This document shows, piece after piece, positions 46,641 through 55,839 of a stretch of DNA of 64,000 nucleotides. Source of the stretch: Planctomycetota bacterium (GTDB lineage: Bacteria > Planctomycetota > PLA2 > JAEUHO01). A program made the position numbers and the translations under genes. The stretch spans positions 113,271 to 177,270 of the forward strand of contig JADZCA010000029.1 in NCBI GenBank assembly GCA_020851795.1. The letters are read 5' to 3'. Numbering within the stretch: position 1 is the first letter of the stretch; each line of letters begins with the position of its first letter. Below the pieces are notes generated by a model that was not told where the DNA came from, searched no databases, and saw only the letters and a program-made list of their open reading frames with translations.

Positions 46641-46745
46641 CGGAGTCCTCCCCGGGGAGTCCCGGCGAACCCCCGAAGATAGACGCGGGACCCGTCCCCG
46701 CGCCCTCGGCGCGGGCCCCGCGGCGTCGGTGCGGCGAGGGCGGCG

Positions 46746-48347
46746 TCAGCGACCCGGGGGGCGGCGGCGCGGCGGGCGACGGGTGGGGGCCGGGGGGCGC
46801 GGGAGAGCCCCGGCCAGCCACGCGAGCGCCCCGGGGGTCGCCTCGAAGGCGGCGCGCAGCGTGTCGGCGGCGCGGCGGGCCTCGTCGAACGCGTCGGCGG
46901 AGAGCGCATCCGGCCGCGGCGGGCGCATCCCCCCGGCGAGCAGCAGGGGCCCGACCGTCGGGGCGGTCATCGTCGCCTCCGCGAGCGCGAACGAGGCGGC
47001 CACGCGGTCGTCGCGGCGGCGCGCGGCCAGCACGCGGGCCCACGACCATCCGGGCGACGCGTCCTCCGCGCGGGCCGCGAGCCACGGCTCGGCCTCGGCG
47101 TCGCGGCCGAGTGCGATGAGGCGGGCGACGTGGCGCACGCCGACGCCGAGCGGGTCGTCGGGGTCTTCGTCGAGCAGCGCCCGTTCCTGCGCGAGCGCGG
47201 CGTCCTCGTCGCCGCCCGCCCGCAGCGCGAGCGCGAGGGCGTCGCGGGCCGCGAGCAGCGCGCGTGCGTCCTCGCTGTCGCCCACGGGGGCGGCGGGCGC
47301 GTCGGGCGCGCGACCGATCGCCCGGCGCCCGGCGGCCACCGCCTCGCGCAGCCGCTCGACGCGCTCCGTCGGCGTCGCCGCGAGCTCGGCCAGGGCGCGC
47401 CACGCGTCGGCGGCGTCGGGCCACAGCTCGAGGGCGCGCCGCAGCAGCGGTTCACGGCGCGCCGACGGCAGCGCGGCGGCCTCCTCGACGTGCTCGCGCG
47501 CGCTGAAGCGACGGTCGGCGCTCGCGTCGTCGCGCGAGGTTGCCGGCCGCGTCCCCGCGGCGGCCACGGGCCCCGCGGCGACCGCCTCGACGCGCGCGCG
47601 CAGCCACTCGACCGCGCCCTCGGTGTCCTCGAAGGCCTGCGCCAGCACGGGGTCGGCGCCGGCGTCGGGCCCCGACGACGGCGCGAGGCCCGCCAGCGCC
47701 CGCGCGGCGGCGGGGTCGGCCTCGATCGCGCGGTCGAGCGCGGCCGTGGCGCGCTCGACGGCGTCGGTGTCGAGCGCGCGGCGCCGCCGGACCAGCGCGC
47801 GGGCGAGGCTCCACACCGCGCGCTGCTCGTGCGGGAAGCGCGCGACGAGCTCCTCGGCCTCGTCGTCGCGCCCGAGCGCGAGCAGCAGCAGCAGGAGGTC
47901 GCCGCGCACCGCGACCGGGTCCCGCGGGTCCGCGGCGAGCGCGTGCTGCATCGTCTGCACGGCCTGTGCGGCGCGGTCCTCGCCCCACTGCGTCCTCGCC
48001 AGGGCGGCGAGCGCGTGGAGGTAGGCGACGCCGTCGGGCGTGTCGGCCATGCGCCCGCGCCCCTCGCGCAGCCCCGCCTCGCCCAGCGCCTGCGTGGCCG
48101 CGTCCACCGCGCGTCGGACGTGCGTGCGGGCCTCCTCCGGGGACGGCGCGACGTCGGCGAGCAGCAGCCACGCCTCGACGCACTCGGGGCTCGCGGCGAG
48201 CGCGCGGCGGGCGGCGGCCTCGAGGTCGGCCCCGCGGTCGAGCGCGTCGTCGAGCACGCGACGGGCGCGCTCGCGCGCGGCGGGGTCGTCGCCCGCCGGC
48301 GGGCCGGGGCGTCGCGGGCGGCGGTCGGGGCGGCGGGGGCCGGTCAC
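46746..48347 (-). CDS. TPR protein with ST7-like C-terminal region
   Basis: 533 residues, GTG start, no signal peptide or membrane helix. It is all helical with tetratricopeptide-like pairs (MQHALAADPRDPVAVRGDLL; LLRRALELWPDAADAWRALA). The C-terminal part (DEDPDDPLGVGVRHVARLIA, then GRDAEAEPWLAAR) resembles the ST7/TPR region where NDNQGVR-type motifs occur. It is probably a cytoplasmic scaffold. It is divergent from the ECF sigma gene, with under 90 bases between. Confidence 0.75.
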   Translation of the reverse strand: MTGPRRPDRRPRRPGPPAGDDPAARERARRVLDDALDRGADLEAAARRALAASPECVEAWLLLADVAPSPEEARTHVRRAVDAATQALGEAGLREGRGRMADTPDGVAYLHALAALARTQWGEDRAAQAVQTMQHALAADPRDPVAVRGDLLLLLLALGRDDEAEELVARFPHEQRAVWSLARALVRRRRALDTDAVERATAALDRAIEADPAAARALAGLAPSSGPDAGADPVLAQAFEDTEGAVEWLRARVEAVAAGPVAAAGTRPATSRDDASADRRFSAREHVEEAAALPSARREPLLRRALELWPDAADAWRALAELAATPTERVERLREAVAAGRRAIGRAPDAPAAPVGDSEDARALLAARDALALALRAGGDEDAALAQERALLDEDPDDPLGVGVRHVARLIALGRDAEAEPWLAARAEDASPGWSWARVLAARRRDDRVAASFALAEATMTAPTVGPLLLAGGMRPPRPDALSADAFDEARRAADTLRAAFEATPGALAWLAGALPRPPAPTRRPPRRRPPGR

Positions 48348-48436
48348 GGCGCGGAGTGTACGGGCGGCGCCGCGCGGGCCCTGACGGCGACAGGGCGCTA
48401 TCGGTGCCCGGCGCCTCTTCCGTAGAATCCCGGCGC

Positions 48437-49009
48437 GTGGACGTGCCCGAGACCCAACGGCTGCTCCGCGCCGCCCTCGACGGGGGGGTGGCCGAGCTCG
48501 CCGCGCTCCTCGAACGGATGCGCGCGCGGATCGTCTTGTGGTGCGCGGCGCGCATGTCGGCGGACATGCGGTCGAAGCTCGAGCCCGAGGACCTGACGCA
48601 GGAGATCCTCCTCGCGGTCCACCGCGACTTCGACAAGTACCGCGGCCCCGCGGACCGGCCGTTCTTCAAGTGGCTGTTCACGGTCGCGGACCACAAGCTC
48701 AAGGACGTCGCCGACTACTACGCCGCGCAGAAGCGCCAGACGCCCGAGCCGCTGCAGCGTTCGCAGGCCTCCCCCTCGCAGGCGGCTGCGATGAAGGAGA
48801 ACATCGTGCGGCTGCGGGAGGCGATCGAGGCGCTGCCCGAGGACTACCGCACGGTCGTGCGGCTCTACAAGCTCGAGGGGCGCGACGTCGCCGAGATCGC
48901 CGGCCTCCTCGGCCGCACCGAGAACGCGGTGCGCCTCCTCTACTTCCGCGCGCTCGCGGCGCTGCGCGACACCCTCGGCGGCTCGCAGGCGCCGATGAGC
49001 CGCACATGA
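48437..49009 (+). CDS. ECF-type RNA polymerase sigma factor
   Basis: 190 residues from GTG 48437. Region 2 is LEPEDLTQEILLAVHRDFDK with FFKWLFTVADHKLKD. Region 4 is LPEDYRTVVRLYKLEGRDVA followed by a helix-turn-helix (EIAGLLGRTENAVRLLYFRA). No anti-sigma gene is adjacent. Instead a transmembrane Ser/Thr kinase gene follows 133 bases downstream in the same direction. Sigma factors of this sort next to kinases are frequent in planctomycetes, where phosphorylation may replace an anti-sigma factor. It is a plausible regulator of the downstream cluster. Confidence 0.92.
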   Translation: MDVPETQRLLRAALDGGVAELAALLERMRARIVLWCAARMSADMRSKLEPEDLTQEILLAVHRDFDKYRGPADRPFFKWLFTVADHKLKDVADYYAAQKRQTPEPLQRSQASPSQAAAMKENIVRLREAIEALPEDYRTVVRLYKLEGRDVAEIAGLLGRTENAVRLLYFRALAALRDTLGGSQAPMSRT

Positions 49010-49142
49010 GGTCGGCCCGCCCCGCCGATCGAGGCACGGGCGCCCGGGGTGGACCGCTCCCCGCGCCCCGCGTCGCCGTGCCCCCCGGTGAGGCTGCGAA
49101 AGACGGCGGGTCGGATCCCGCCTAGACAACCGGAGCCACCTC

Positions 49143-51215
49143 ATGGCCGACGACCGCCAATCCGAAGACGTCGCCGATGCGCTTGCCGACGTCAACGGGC
49201 GTCGGCGGCGGGGCGAGCCCGTGGACCCGGTGGGGTACCGGGACCGGCTCGGGGCTTCGCACGCCGAGTTCCTCTCGCTGCTCGAGGTGGACGCGATGCT
49301 CGACCAAGCGGTCGATCCGCCGCCCCCGGAGCGCCTCCCCCGGGGGTTCGGGCCGTACGAGCTCCTGCGCGAGCTCGGCCGCGGCGCGATGGGCGTCGTC
49401 TACGAGGCCCTCCACAAGACGATGCGCCGCAAGGCGGCCGTCAAGGTGCTCAAGAGCGGCTTCGACGCCGACCCGCAGGCGCGGGACCGCTTCCGCCGCG
49501 AGGCCTTCGCGCTGGCGCAGGTGCACCACCCCCACGTCGTCGAGGTGTTCGAGGCGGGCGAGGTGGAGGGCCGTCCCTACTACGCGATGGCGCTGGTCGA
49601 GGGGCGCTCGCTCGCCTCGCTGATCCGCGCGCACGACGTGCCGCCGGTGCGCGACCTCTGCCGCGAGCTCGCCGGCGTCGCCGACGCGCTGCACGCGCTC
49701 CACGGCGCAGGCATCGTCCACCGCGACGTCAAGCCGAGCAACCTGATGGTCCGCAGCTCGGACGGGCGCGTGCTGCTGTCCGACTTCGGGCTCGCGCACG
49801 CCTCCGACGGCCTCGCGCTCACCCGCAGCGGCGATTCCATCGGCACGCCGCTCTACATGCCTCCCGAGCAGATGAAGGGGAAGCGCGACGAGCTCGACGC
49901 GCGCTCCGACGTCTACAGCCTCGGGGCCACGCTCTACGAGGCGATCGCGGGCCGTCCGGCCTTCGGCGCCACCGAGTACGCCGCGCTGGTGCGCGAGGTG
50001 ATCGAGAAGACGCCGCTGCCCCTGCGCCGGGTCGTGCCGGAGTGCCCCGCCGCCGTCAGCGCGATCGCGATGCGCGCGCTCTCGAAGAACCGCGACGACC
50101 GCCACGCGACCGCGGCGCAGCTGCGCGACGACCTCCGCCACGTCGCCGACGGCGAGGACAGCCAGGTCACGCCGCCGGTGTCGGTGCTCGTCCACCTGCG
50201 CCGCTGGGCCGCCGAGCGCTGGATCCCCGTCGCCGCGACGGTGCTCGCGCTCGCCGGGGCCTCGTGGTGGTGGACCCACCGCGAAGCGACCCTCGTCCTC
50301 GACTCCCTCCCGTCCGGCGCCGAGGTGGCGGTGGACGGGGCGACCCGGGGGACCACCCCGCTCTCGATCGGGATCCGCCCCGGGTCCCACCAGATCACCC
50401 TGCGCACGGACGGGTTCCTCGACCACGTCGAGACTCGCGACCTCGTCGCCGGGGGGATGCACGAGCTGCGGGTCCCGTTGGCGCTGCGCGACCCCTCCGA
50501 CCCGGTGCCGCGGCAGCGGCTCTTGGCCTCGGTGGGGATCCGGGGGGGCTACGAGTTCGCCCGCAACCGCGCGGCCGGGGGGCCGTCGCTGCTGATGGTG
50601 GTCCCGCGCGGCGACGTGCGCCGCGAGGACCTCGACACGTACGCGTTCGAGGTCGGCGACCGGGTGGACTTCCCCGAGGGCGGCACCCTCGAGTTCCGCC
50701 GGGGCGAGACCGTGCTGCACCGCGAGCCGTTCGACCCGCCGACGATGCAGGTCCGCGCCCCGCTCCCCGAGGCCGTGCTCTCGGCGCTGCGGGTCGGCGA
50801 CGAGGTGACGTGGGGCTGGTTCGCCCCGGCGAACGCCCGTGGCGCCAAGGACGTCACCGCGAGCTTCCGCCTCGTCCTCGCGCGCACCACCGCCGACTTG
50901 CTGCGGCTCCGCCAGGACCTGCCCGCGGGTGCCCCGAGCGACCTCATCGGGGAGCTCGAGGTGCGCCTGCTCCGCGAGCGCGGGCTCGCCACCGCGGCCC
51001 TGGCCCGAGCCGACGCCTTGGCCGACGCGCATCCCGACCTGCTCCCGCTGCAGGTCGTCGCCCGCCAGTGCTACGAGGCGCTCAAGCTGACCGGCGCCGA
51101 GCGCGCGCAGCGCCTCGAGCAGCGGATCGCGGCGTTCCCGGCGGAGTCCCTGGCGCGGCTCAAGGTCGCCAGCGCCGCCGCGGGACCCGTGCCGAGCCCC
51201 ACCCCGGGTCGATGA
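49143..51215 (+). CDS. Transmembrane Ser/Thr protein kinase with PEGA and a shared extracytoplasmic module
   Basis: 690 residues, ATG 49143. A helical N-terminal region (about 10-60) precedes the kinase (about 70-335). All key residues are present: LGRGAMGVVYEA, Lys101 in AAVKVLK, IVHRDVKPSNLM (about 190-201) and SDFGLAH. One transmembrane helix (IPVAATVLALAGASWWW, about 361-377) leads to a PEGA domain (about 381-448). A module at about 470-590 (FARNRAAGGPSL; PRGDVRREDLDTYAFEV; GDEVTWGWF) is followed by helical repeats. That module also occurs in the next two genes. It should signal from the periplasm to the cytoplasm, possibly onto the ECF sigma factor encoded upstream. Confidence 0.92.
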   Translation: MADDRQSEDVADALADVNGRRRRGEPVDPVGYRDRLGASHAEFLSLLEVDAMLDQAVDPPPPERLPRGFGPYELLRELGRGAMGVVYEALHKTMRRKAAVKVLKSGFDADPQARDRFRREAFALAQVHHPHVVEVFEAGEVEGRPYYAMALVEGRSLASLIRAHDVPPVRDLCRELAGVADALHALHGAGIVHRDVKPSNLMVRSSDGRVLLSDFGLAHASDGLALTRSGDSIGTPLYMPPEQMKGKRDELDARSDVYSLGATLYEAIAGRPAFGATEYAALVREVIEKTPLPLRRVVPECPAAVSAIAMRALSKNRDDRHATAAQLRDDLRHVADGEDSQVTPPVSVLVHLRRWAAERWIPVAATVLALAGASWWWTHREATLVLDSLPSGAEVAVDGATRGTTPLSIGIRPGSHQITLRTDGFLDHVETRDLVAGGMHELRVPLALRDPSDPVPRQRLLASVGIRGGYEFARNRAAGGPSLLMVVPRGDVRREDLDTYAFEVGDRVDFPEGGTLEFRRGETVLHREPFDPPTMQVRAPLPEAVLSALRVGDEVTWGWFAPANARGAKDVTASFRLVLARTTADLLRLRQDLPAGAPSDLIGELEVRLLRERGLATAALARADALADAHPDLLPLQVVARQCYEALKLTGAERAQRLEQRIAAFPAESLARLKVASAAAGPVPSPTPGR

Positions 51216-51511
51216 CCGGGGGTTGCGCGCGGGGGTGCCCGGGGGGGCGTGCCCCGCGCGCGCGGGCTGGGAAGAGGACGCGGCTCGGCGCGGGGCCCGG
51301 GGTCCCCGGGGAGCGGGCCTCCGCATCCGGGGGATCCTCCCCCGGTGAGTTGCCTCCTGCCGGGCGCGAATGCGTGGGGCGCGGAGAAGGTCCGAAATGC
51401 CGCGGACCGGTCTCCGCTCGTATCGGTGAGTCGGCGGTCGCCGGCCGGGCACAGAGGGTGCCCCGGTCGGGCCGCCCGGACGGGGCGCGAGCCCCTCGAG
51501 GAGTTCTTCCG

Positions 51512-53320
51512 ATGTACAGGCCGACGAAGCGTTTCGCGGCGATGCTGGTGGCGGGGGTCGCCGGGATGGCGCCCGCGCTCGCCGGCTGCGGTGGTGAGCC
51601 GGCCAAGACGGCGGCGACGGGGTCGGGCAGCACCGCCACGGCGGACGCGAGCCTCCCCAAGACGGTCGACTTCAACAACCGCGACGACCTCGCCAAGGCG
51701 CTCGCGAGCATCGGCGTCGAGTCGACCACCTACGAGGTCGAGCGCGACCGCGCGTCGGGCCCCGAGGGCATCGCGTTCCCGACGTGGCCGGCCGGTGAGG
51801 TCCGCAAGAACGGCCTCCAGACCTACCGCGTCGACGTGAGCCCGTCGTTCGAGGGCAAGGCGACGCTGCGCTTCTCGCTCGGCAAGAAGCCGCTCTACGA
51901 GGCCCCCTTCGAGCCGACGACGACCACGACCGAGGCGGCGATGCCGGCGGCCGTGGCCGAGGGCGTCAAGAAGGGCGACGTCGTCACGTGGGGCGTGTAC
52001 TTCGCGGACAAGAAGCAGAAGCCCGCGACCGTCACCTTCACCGTGATCGAGAAGCCGTCCGCGACGAAGAAGGTCGCCGAGCTCGACGGCAACAAGTCGC
52101 TGTCGCGCCTGGCCCGCGAGGTCGCCAAGGCCCAGACGCTGCACAACTACAGCCTGCTCAGCGAGGCGCTGGTGACCTACGCGACCGTCGGCAAGGAGGA
52201 CGCCCGGATCACGAGCGTCTACGCGCCGATGATGGACTGCCTCCGTCGCCTCAAGCTGAAGAACACCCCGCTCTTCGAGGAGGCCAAGCTCCGCGCGGTC
52301 TCCGACACGTCCCCGATGCGTGGTGACTTCCGCAACGCCGGCGACGACCTGACCAAGGCCGGCCCGGTGATCGAGGCTCCGAAGCCGGTCGCGACGGCCC
52401 CGAAGGGCGCGAGCGGCAACCCGAAGCTCGGGCCGGGCGGTGCGGGCCTCAAGCCCACCCCGACCCCCGAGGCGGGGATGGCGGCGGACGAGTCCGGTGC
52501 GGCTGCGCCGATCACCGACCCCTTCGCGACGGCTCGTGCGACGGCTGCGGCGCTCAACAACTTGGCTCGTGAGTCGCGCAACCGCGCCGACACGCTCGCC
52601 CGGGACGCGCAGCAGGCCCGTGCGCTCGCCGACGCCGCGAAGGTCGAGGCGGACAAGCTCGGCCAGCAGGTCGGCGACCTCGCCGCGAAGATCAAGGAGC
52701 TCCAGGACAAGGCGGCCGACACGACCAACGGCCTCACCGATGCGGAGCGCGTCGCGCTGATGCAGCAGGCTGAGAACCTGACGCAGCAGCTCGGTGGCCT
52801 CCAGGAGCAGGCCAAGTCCGCGGCTGAGCACGCCCAGGACATGGACCACAAGGCCGACGGGCTCGAGCAGCGCGCCAACGTGGCCGACCGTGAGGCCGAC
52901 CAGCAGGAGGAGGCTGCGAAGAACGCGGGTGCGGCGGCCCTCGGCCTCCCGATGACGCCCCCGAACCCGGCCAACCCGGCCAACCCGGCGCTCAACGCGA
53001 CCGGCAAGGACTGGGGCCAGTACCTCAACAGCCTGCAGACGCTCGTCACCTCGGCCCAGCAGAACCTGATGGCTGCGACCGACCGTGCGAACGCGGCCAA
53101 CGCCGGTCTCGATGCGGCTCGCGCCGCCTACGAGGCCGCCAAGGCGGCCGAGTCCGCCACCCCCGGCACCTACACGCCTGAGCAGCTCGCGGCCCTCGAC
53201 GCGGCGGTCAAGACCGCCGAGCAGGAGGTCGGTGCGTCGCAGCAGGCGCTCGGTGCGGCGGGCGAGGCGCTCGACGTCGCGCAGAAGAACCTCGACTACG
53301 CGTCGAATCAGAACAAGTAG
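51512..53320 (+). CDS. Large lipoprotein with shared sensory module and Ala-rich coiled coils
   Basis: 602 residues; GAGGAG precedes ATG 51512. A lipoprotein signal ends in GMAPALAGC (lipidation near residue 26). Residues about 60-185 are homologous to the extracytoplasmic module of the flanking kinases (VERDRASGPEGI, GLQTYRVDVSP, GDVVTWGVYFAD). Residues about 345-475 form a long coiled coil (LARDAQQARALADAAKVEAD; HAQDMDHKADGLEQR). Then come a short NPANPANPA repeat and a second helical region. Codon use favours GGT and GCT more than its neighbours, which hints at high expression. It may present or compete for the ligand or structure sensed by the kinases. Confidence 0.85.
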   Translation: MYRPTKRFAAMLVAGVAGMAPALAGCGGEPAKTAATGSGSTATADASLPKTVDFNNRDDLAKALASIGVESTTYEVERDRASGPEGIAFPTWPAGEVRKNGLQTYRVDVSPSFEGKATLRFSLGKKPLYEAPFEPTTTTTEAAMPAAVAEGVKKGDVVTWGVYFADKKQKPATVTFTVIEKPSATKKVAELDGNKSLSRLAREVAKAQTLHNYSLLSEALVTYATVGKEDARITSVYAPMMDCLRRLKLKNTPLFEEAKLRAVSDTSPMRGDFRNAGDDLTKAGPVIEAPKPVATAPKGASGNPKLGPGGAGLKPTPTPEAGMAADESGAAAPITDPFATARATAAALNNLARESRNRADTLARDAQQARALADAAKVEADKLGQQVGDLAAKIKELQDKAADTTNGLTDAERVALMQQAENLTQQLGGLQEQAKSAAEHAQDMDHKADGLEQRANVADREADQQEEAAKNAGAAALGLPMTPPNPANPANPALNATGKDWGQYLNSLQTLVTSAQQNLMAATDRANAANAGLDAARAAYEAAKAAESATPGTYTPEQLAALDAAVKTAEQEVGASQQALGAAGEALDVAQKNLDYASNQNK

Positions 53321-53345
53321 TCGGCTCGCGCCGACTCACCCCACG

Positions 53346-53400
53346 CCCGGGCCGACCGGCCCGGGCCCTCGCGGGGGACGCCTTCCGGGGCGTCCCCCGC
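53346..53400 (+). terminator. Double hairpin terminator after the lipoprotein gene
   Basis: Two adjacent hairpins: CCCGGGCC / GGCCCGGG at about 53346-53365, and a perfect 12-bp stem GCGGGGGACGCC / GGCGTCCCCCGC (53371-53382 with 53389-53400), followed by GTCTCGTTTC. It separates the lipoprotein transcript from the second kinase gene, or attenuates read-through. Confidence 0.75.
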
Positions 53401-53482
53401 GTCTCGTTTCGGGGGCGCCCGACTTCGCGTGAAATGAGCACCGCCCGCTCCCGCCTGTGGAGGCGGAACCGGACCCCCTGCC

Positions 53483-55615
53483 ATGGCCCCCGAACCGCCC
53501 GCCGAAGCCCTGCTCTCCGCGCTCGAGGACTACCACCGGCGCCGCTCGCTCGGGGAGGCCGTCGACGTGGACGCCTACCGCGAGAAGCTCGACGCGGCCG
53601 CCTTCGAGCGCTTCCGGGTGCTCGTCGCGCAGAGCGCCGCCCCCGTCCGCGGGTCCGCCCCGCCCACCGAGGCCCAGCTCCCTCGCCTGCTCGGGCCGTA
53701 CCTGCTCGAGCGCGTCGTGGGGGGCGGCGGGATGGGCGTCGTCTACTCGGCGTTCCACTGCGCCCTGGCGCGCCGCGTCGCCGTGAAGGTGCTCCCGCGC
53801 GCGCTCGAGGCCGACGAGGACGCGGTCACGCGCTTCCGCGGCGAGGCGCGCAAGTGCGCGCAGGTGCGTCACCCCAACATCGTCACCGTGTACGAGGAGG
53901 GGGAGGTCGACGGCCAGCTCTACTACGCGATGGAGCTGATCGAGGGCCGCACGCTCCAGGCGCACATCGACGAGGGCACCGTCCCGCCGGTGCGCGAGCT
54001 CGCCCGCGCCGTCGCCGAGCTGGCCGACGGGCTCGAGACGCTGCACCGCGCCGGCGTCGTCCACCGCGACGTCAAGCCGGCCAACGTGATCGTCCGCTCC
54101 GCCGACGGGAAGATGGTGCTCGCCGACTTCGGGCTCGCGCGGATGCTCACCTCGCCGCGCCACACCCAGACCGGCACCGCGATCGGCACCCCGCCCTACA
54201 TGAGCCCCGAGCAGATCCTCGGGCGCGTCACCGAGGTGGACGCCCGCAGCGACGTGTACGGGCTCGGCGTGACGCTCTACCACGCGATCACCGGGCGGCT
54301 CCCGTTCGCCTCCCGCGAGACCTCCGACCTCTTCCGCCTCATCGTGACCCAGCGGCCCGAGCCGCTCCACCGCGTGCGCCCCGACGTGGACGTCGCGATG
54401 GAGAAGGTCGTGCTCAAGGCGCTCGAGAAGCGCAAGGACGACCGCTACACCACCGCCGGCGACATGCGCGACGACCTGCGCCGCGTCGTCGTCGGCGAGA
54501 CCCCGGAAGGCGAGCCGGTTCCCGGGTGGAAGCACGCGCTGCGGCGCCTGCGCCCGTTCGCCGTGCCGATCGCGGCGGTCTTCCTGCTCCTCGTCGGGGC
54601 CACCGTGTGGTGGATGCGGCGCCCTGCGACGCTCGGGATCTCCGTCGCGGTGCCGGTCGAGGTCGTCGTGGACGACGTCCCCCGTGGACGCACCGCCCCC
54701 GACCGTCCGCTCGTGATCGAGCTTCCGGCAGGCGAGCACCGCGTGCGCGTCGGGGCCGGCGGCGACTTCTCCAAGCCGATGCGGCTCGACCTCGGCCGCG
54801 GGCAGCATCTCTTCGTCGAGGTGCCGATCGCCGAGGTGCCGCTCGGCGCCGTGGACGACCCGCGTCACCTCGACGCGCTCGCTCGCGAGGCGCTGCCCGA
54901 CATCTCCAACACGATGGCGCGGACCTTCCAGGCGTGGAACCAGTTCGGCCGCGACCGCGCCGGCGGGCGCGACCTCCCGACCATGCTGTTCCCGCGCGGC
55001 GCGGTGCGCCTCGCCGACGTCGCGACCCTCGACCTCGAGGTGCCTGCCGACTTCCACGCCGACGAGGACTGGATGCTGGTCGTCCAGCGCGACGGCAAGG
55101 ACCTCGTCCCGCCGCGCGTGTGGGCCCCGCGCAAGGACGAGGCCGCGCCTGCGGCCTCCGTGCCGCTGCCCGACGACGTGCGCCGCGCGCTCGCGGTCGG
55201 CGACACCGTCCGGTGGGGCGTGCGGCCGCGGCGCGCGGGCCAGCAGGACCCGCTCGCCTACCCGCTCGCCTCGTTCACCGTGGTGGACACCGACCCCGCC
55301 GACGTCCTGCGCCGCATCGACGAGCGTCTCGTGGCCCAGCCCGCGCGCGTGCGGGCCCTGTTCCGCGCGCGCCTCCTGCTCGCGCAGGGGCTCGCCACCG
55401 CCGCCGCGCGCGAGGTGCTCGCCGCGGCGCCGGCCGACGCGCGGTCGTTCCACGAGGCGGCCACCCTCGCCCAGGCGATGACCGCGGCGAGCGCGGCGCT
55501 GGCGGACACCGACCTCTTCCGCGCGGCCAAGGGCGTGGTCGAGGCGCCGGCGAACGACGCGCTGCGCGATCGCCGCTTCGCGCCTCCCCCGCCGGCGGCG
55601 GCCCCGGGGCGCTGA
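53483..55615 (+). CDS. Transmembrane Ser/Thr protein kinase, paralogue of the upstream kinase
   Basis: 710 residues, ATG 53483. Layout matches the kinase encoded at 49143: helical N-terminus (LEDYHRRRSLGEAVDVDAYR), kinase domain (about 73-335) with GGGGMGVVYSA, VAVKVLP, VVHRDVKPANVIV and DFGLAR, transmembrane helix (AVPIAAVFLLLVGATVWW, about 357-378), a PEGA-like domain, then the shared module (about 488-605: FGRDRAGGRDLPTMLFPRGAV; GDTVRWGVR). The C-terminus is helical (LLLAQGLATAAAREVLAAA). All catalytic residues are intact, so an active kinase is expected. A strong terminator follows. Confidence 0.92.
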   Translation: MAPEPPAEALLSALEDYHRRRSLGEAVDVDAYREKLDAAAFERFRVLVAQSAAPVRGSAPPTEAQLPRLLGPYLLERVVGGGGMGVVYSAFHCALARRVAVKVLPRALEADEDAVTRFRGEARKCAQVRHPNIVTVYEEGEVDGQLYYAMELIEGRTLQAHIDEGTVPPVRELARAVAELADGLETLHRAGVVHRDVKPANVIVRSADGKMVLADFGLARMLTSPRHTQTGTAIGTPPYMSPEQILGRVTEVDARSDVYGLGVTLYHAITGRLPFASRETSDLFRLIVTQRPEPLHRVRPDVDVAMEKVVLKALEKRKDDRYTTAGDMRDDLRRVVVGETPEGEPVPGWKHALRRLRPFAVPIAAVFLLLVGATVWWMRRPATLGISVAVPVEVVVDDVPRGRTAPDRPLVIELPAGEHRVRVGAGGDFSKPMRLDLGRGQHLFVEVPIAEVPLGAVDDPRHLDALAREALPDISNTMARTFQAWNQFGRDRAGGRDLPTMLFPRGAVRLADVATLDLEVPADFHADEDWMLVVQRDGKDLVPPRVWAPRKDEAAPAASVPLPDDVRRALAVGDTVRWGVRPRRAGQQDPLAYPLASFTVVDTDPADVLRRIDERLVAQPARVRALFRARLLLAQGLATAAAREVLAAAPADARSFHEAATLAQAMTAASAALADTDLFRAAKGVVEAPANDALRDRRFAPPPPAAAPGR

Positions 55616-55629
55616 CTCCCGACCGACGA

Positions 55630-55662
55630 GGCCCCGCGCGCGCAGGACGCACGCGCGGGGCC
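55630..55662. terminator. Terminator after the second kinase gene
   Basis: A perfect 11-bp stem (GGCCCCGCGCG / CGCGCGGGGCC) with an 11-base loop starting 15 bases past the kinase stop. No T-tract follows. Confidence 0.65.
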
Positions 55663-55685
55663 CCGGACGGGGCTCGCGGAGTCAT

Positions 55686-55839
55686 CCCGGGCGCGCGTCG
55701 GACGCGACGACCGCGCGTGCCGGCACTGCGCCGAGCCGCGGACGACGCGCGGCGACGCGCATCGAATCGACGACGGGCCCCGCGTCGCACCTCGGCCCGC
55801 GGCGCCGCCCCGACCTCGTCGGCTCGTGAGCGTGGTGGG
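55686..55839 (+). repeat. Diverged partial copy of the dispersed element, 154 bp
   Basis: It matches the inner part and right end of the full copies (CCCGGGCGCGCGTCGGACGC, later CCCCGACCTCGTCGGCTCGT). The left end is missing and the right terminus is altered to GAGCGTGGTGGG. As in other copies, the right end touches a TAG stop (CTA at 55840), here that of the peptidase gene. Confidence 0.8.
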
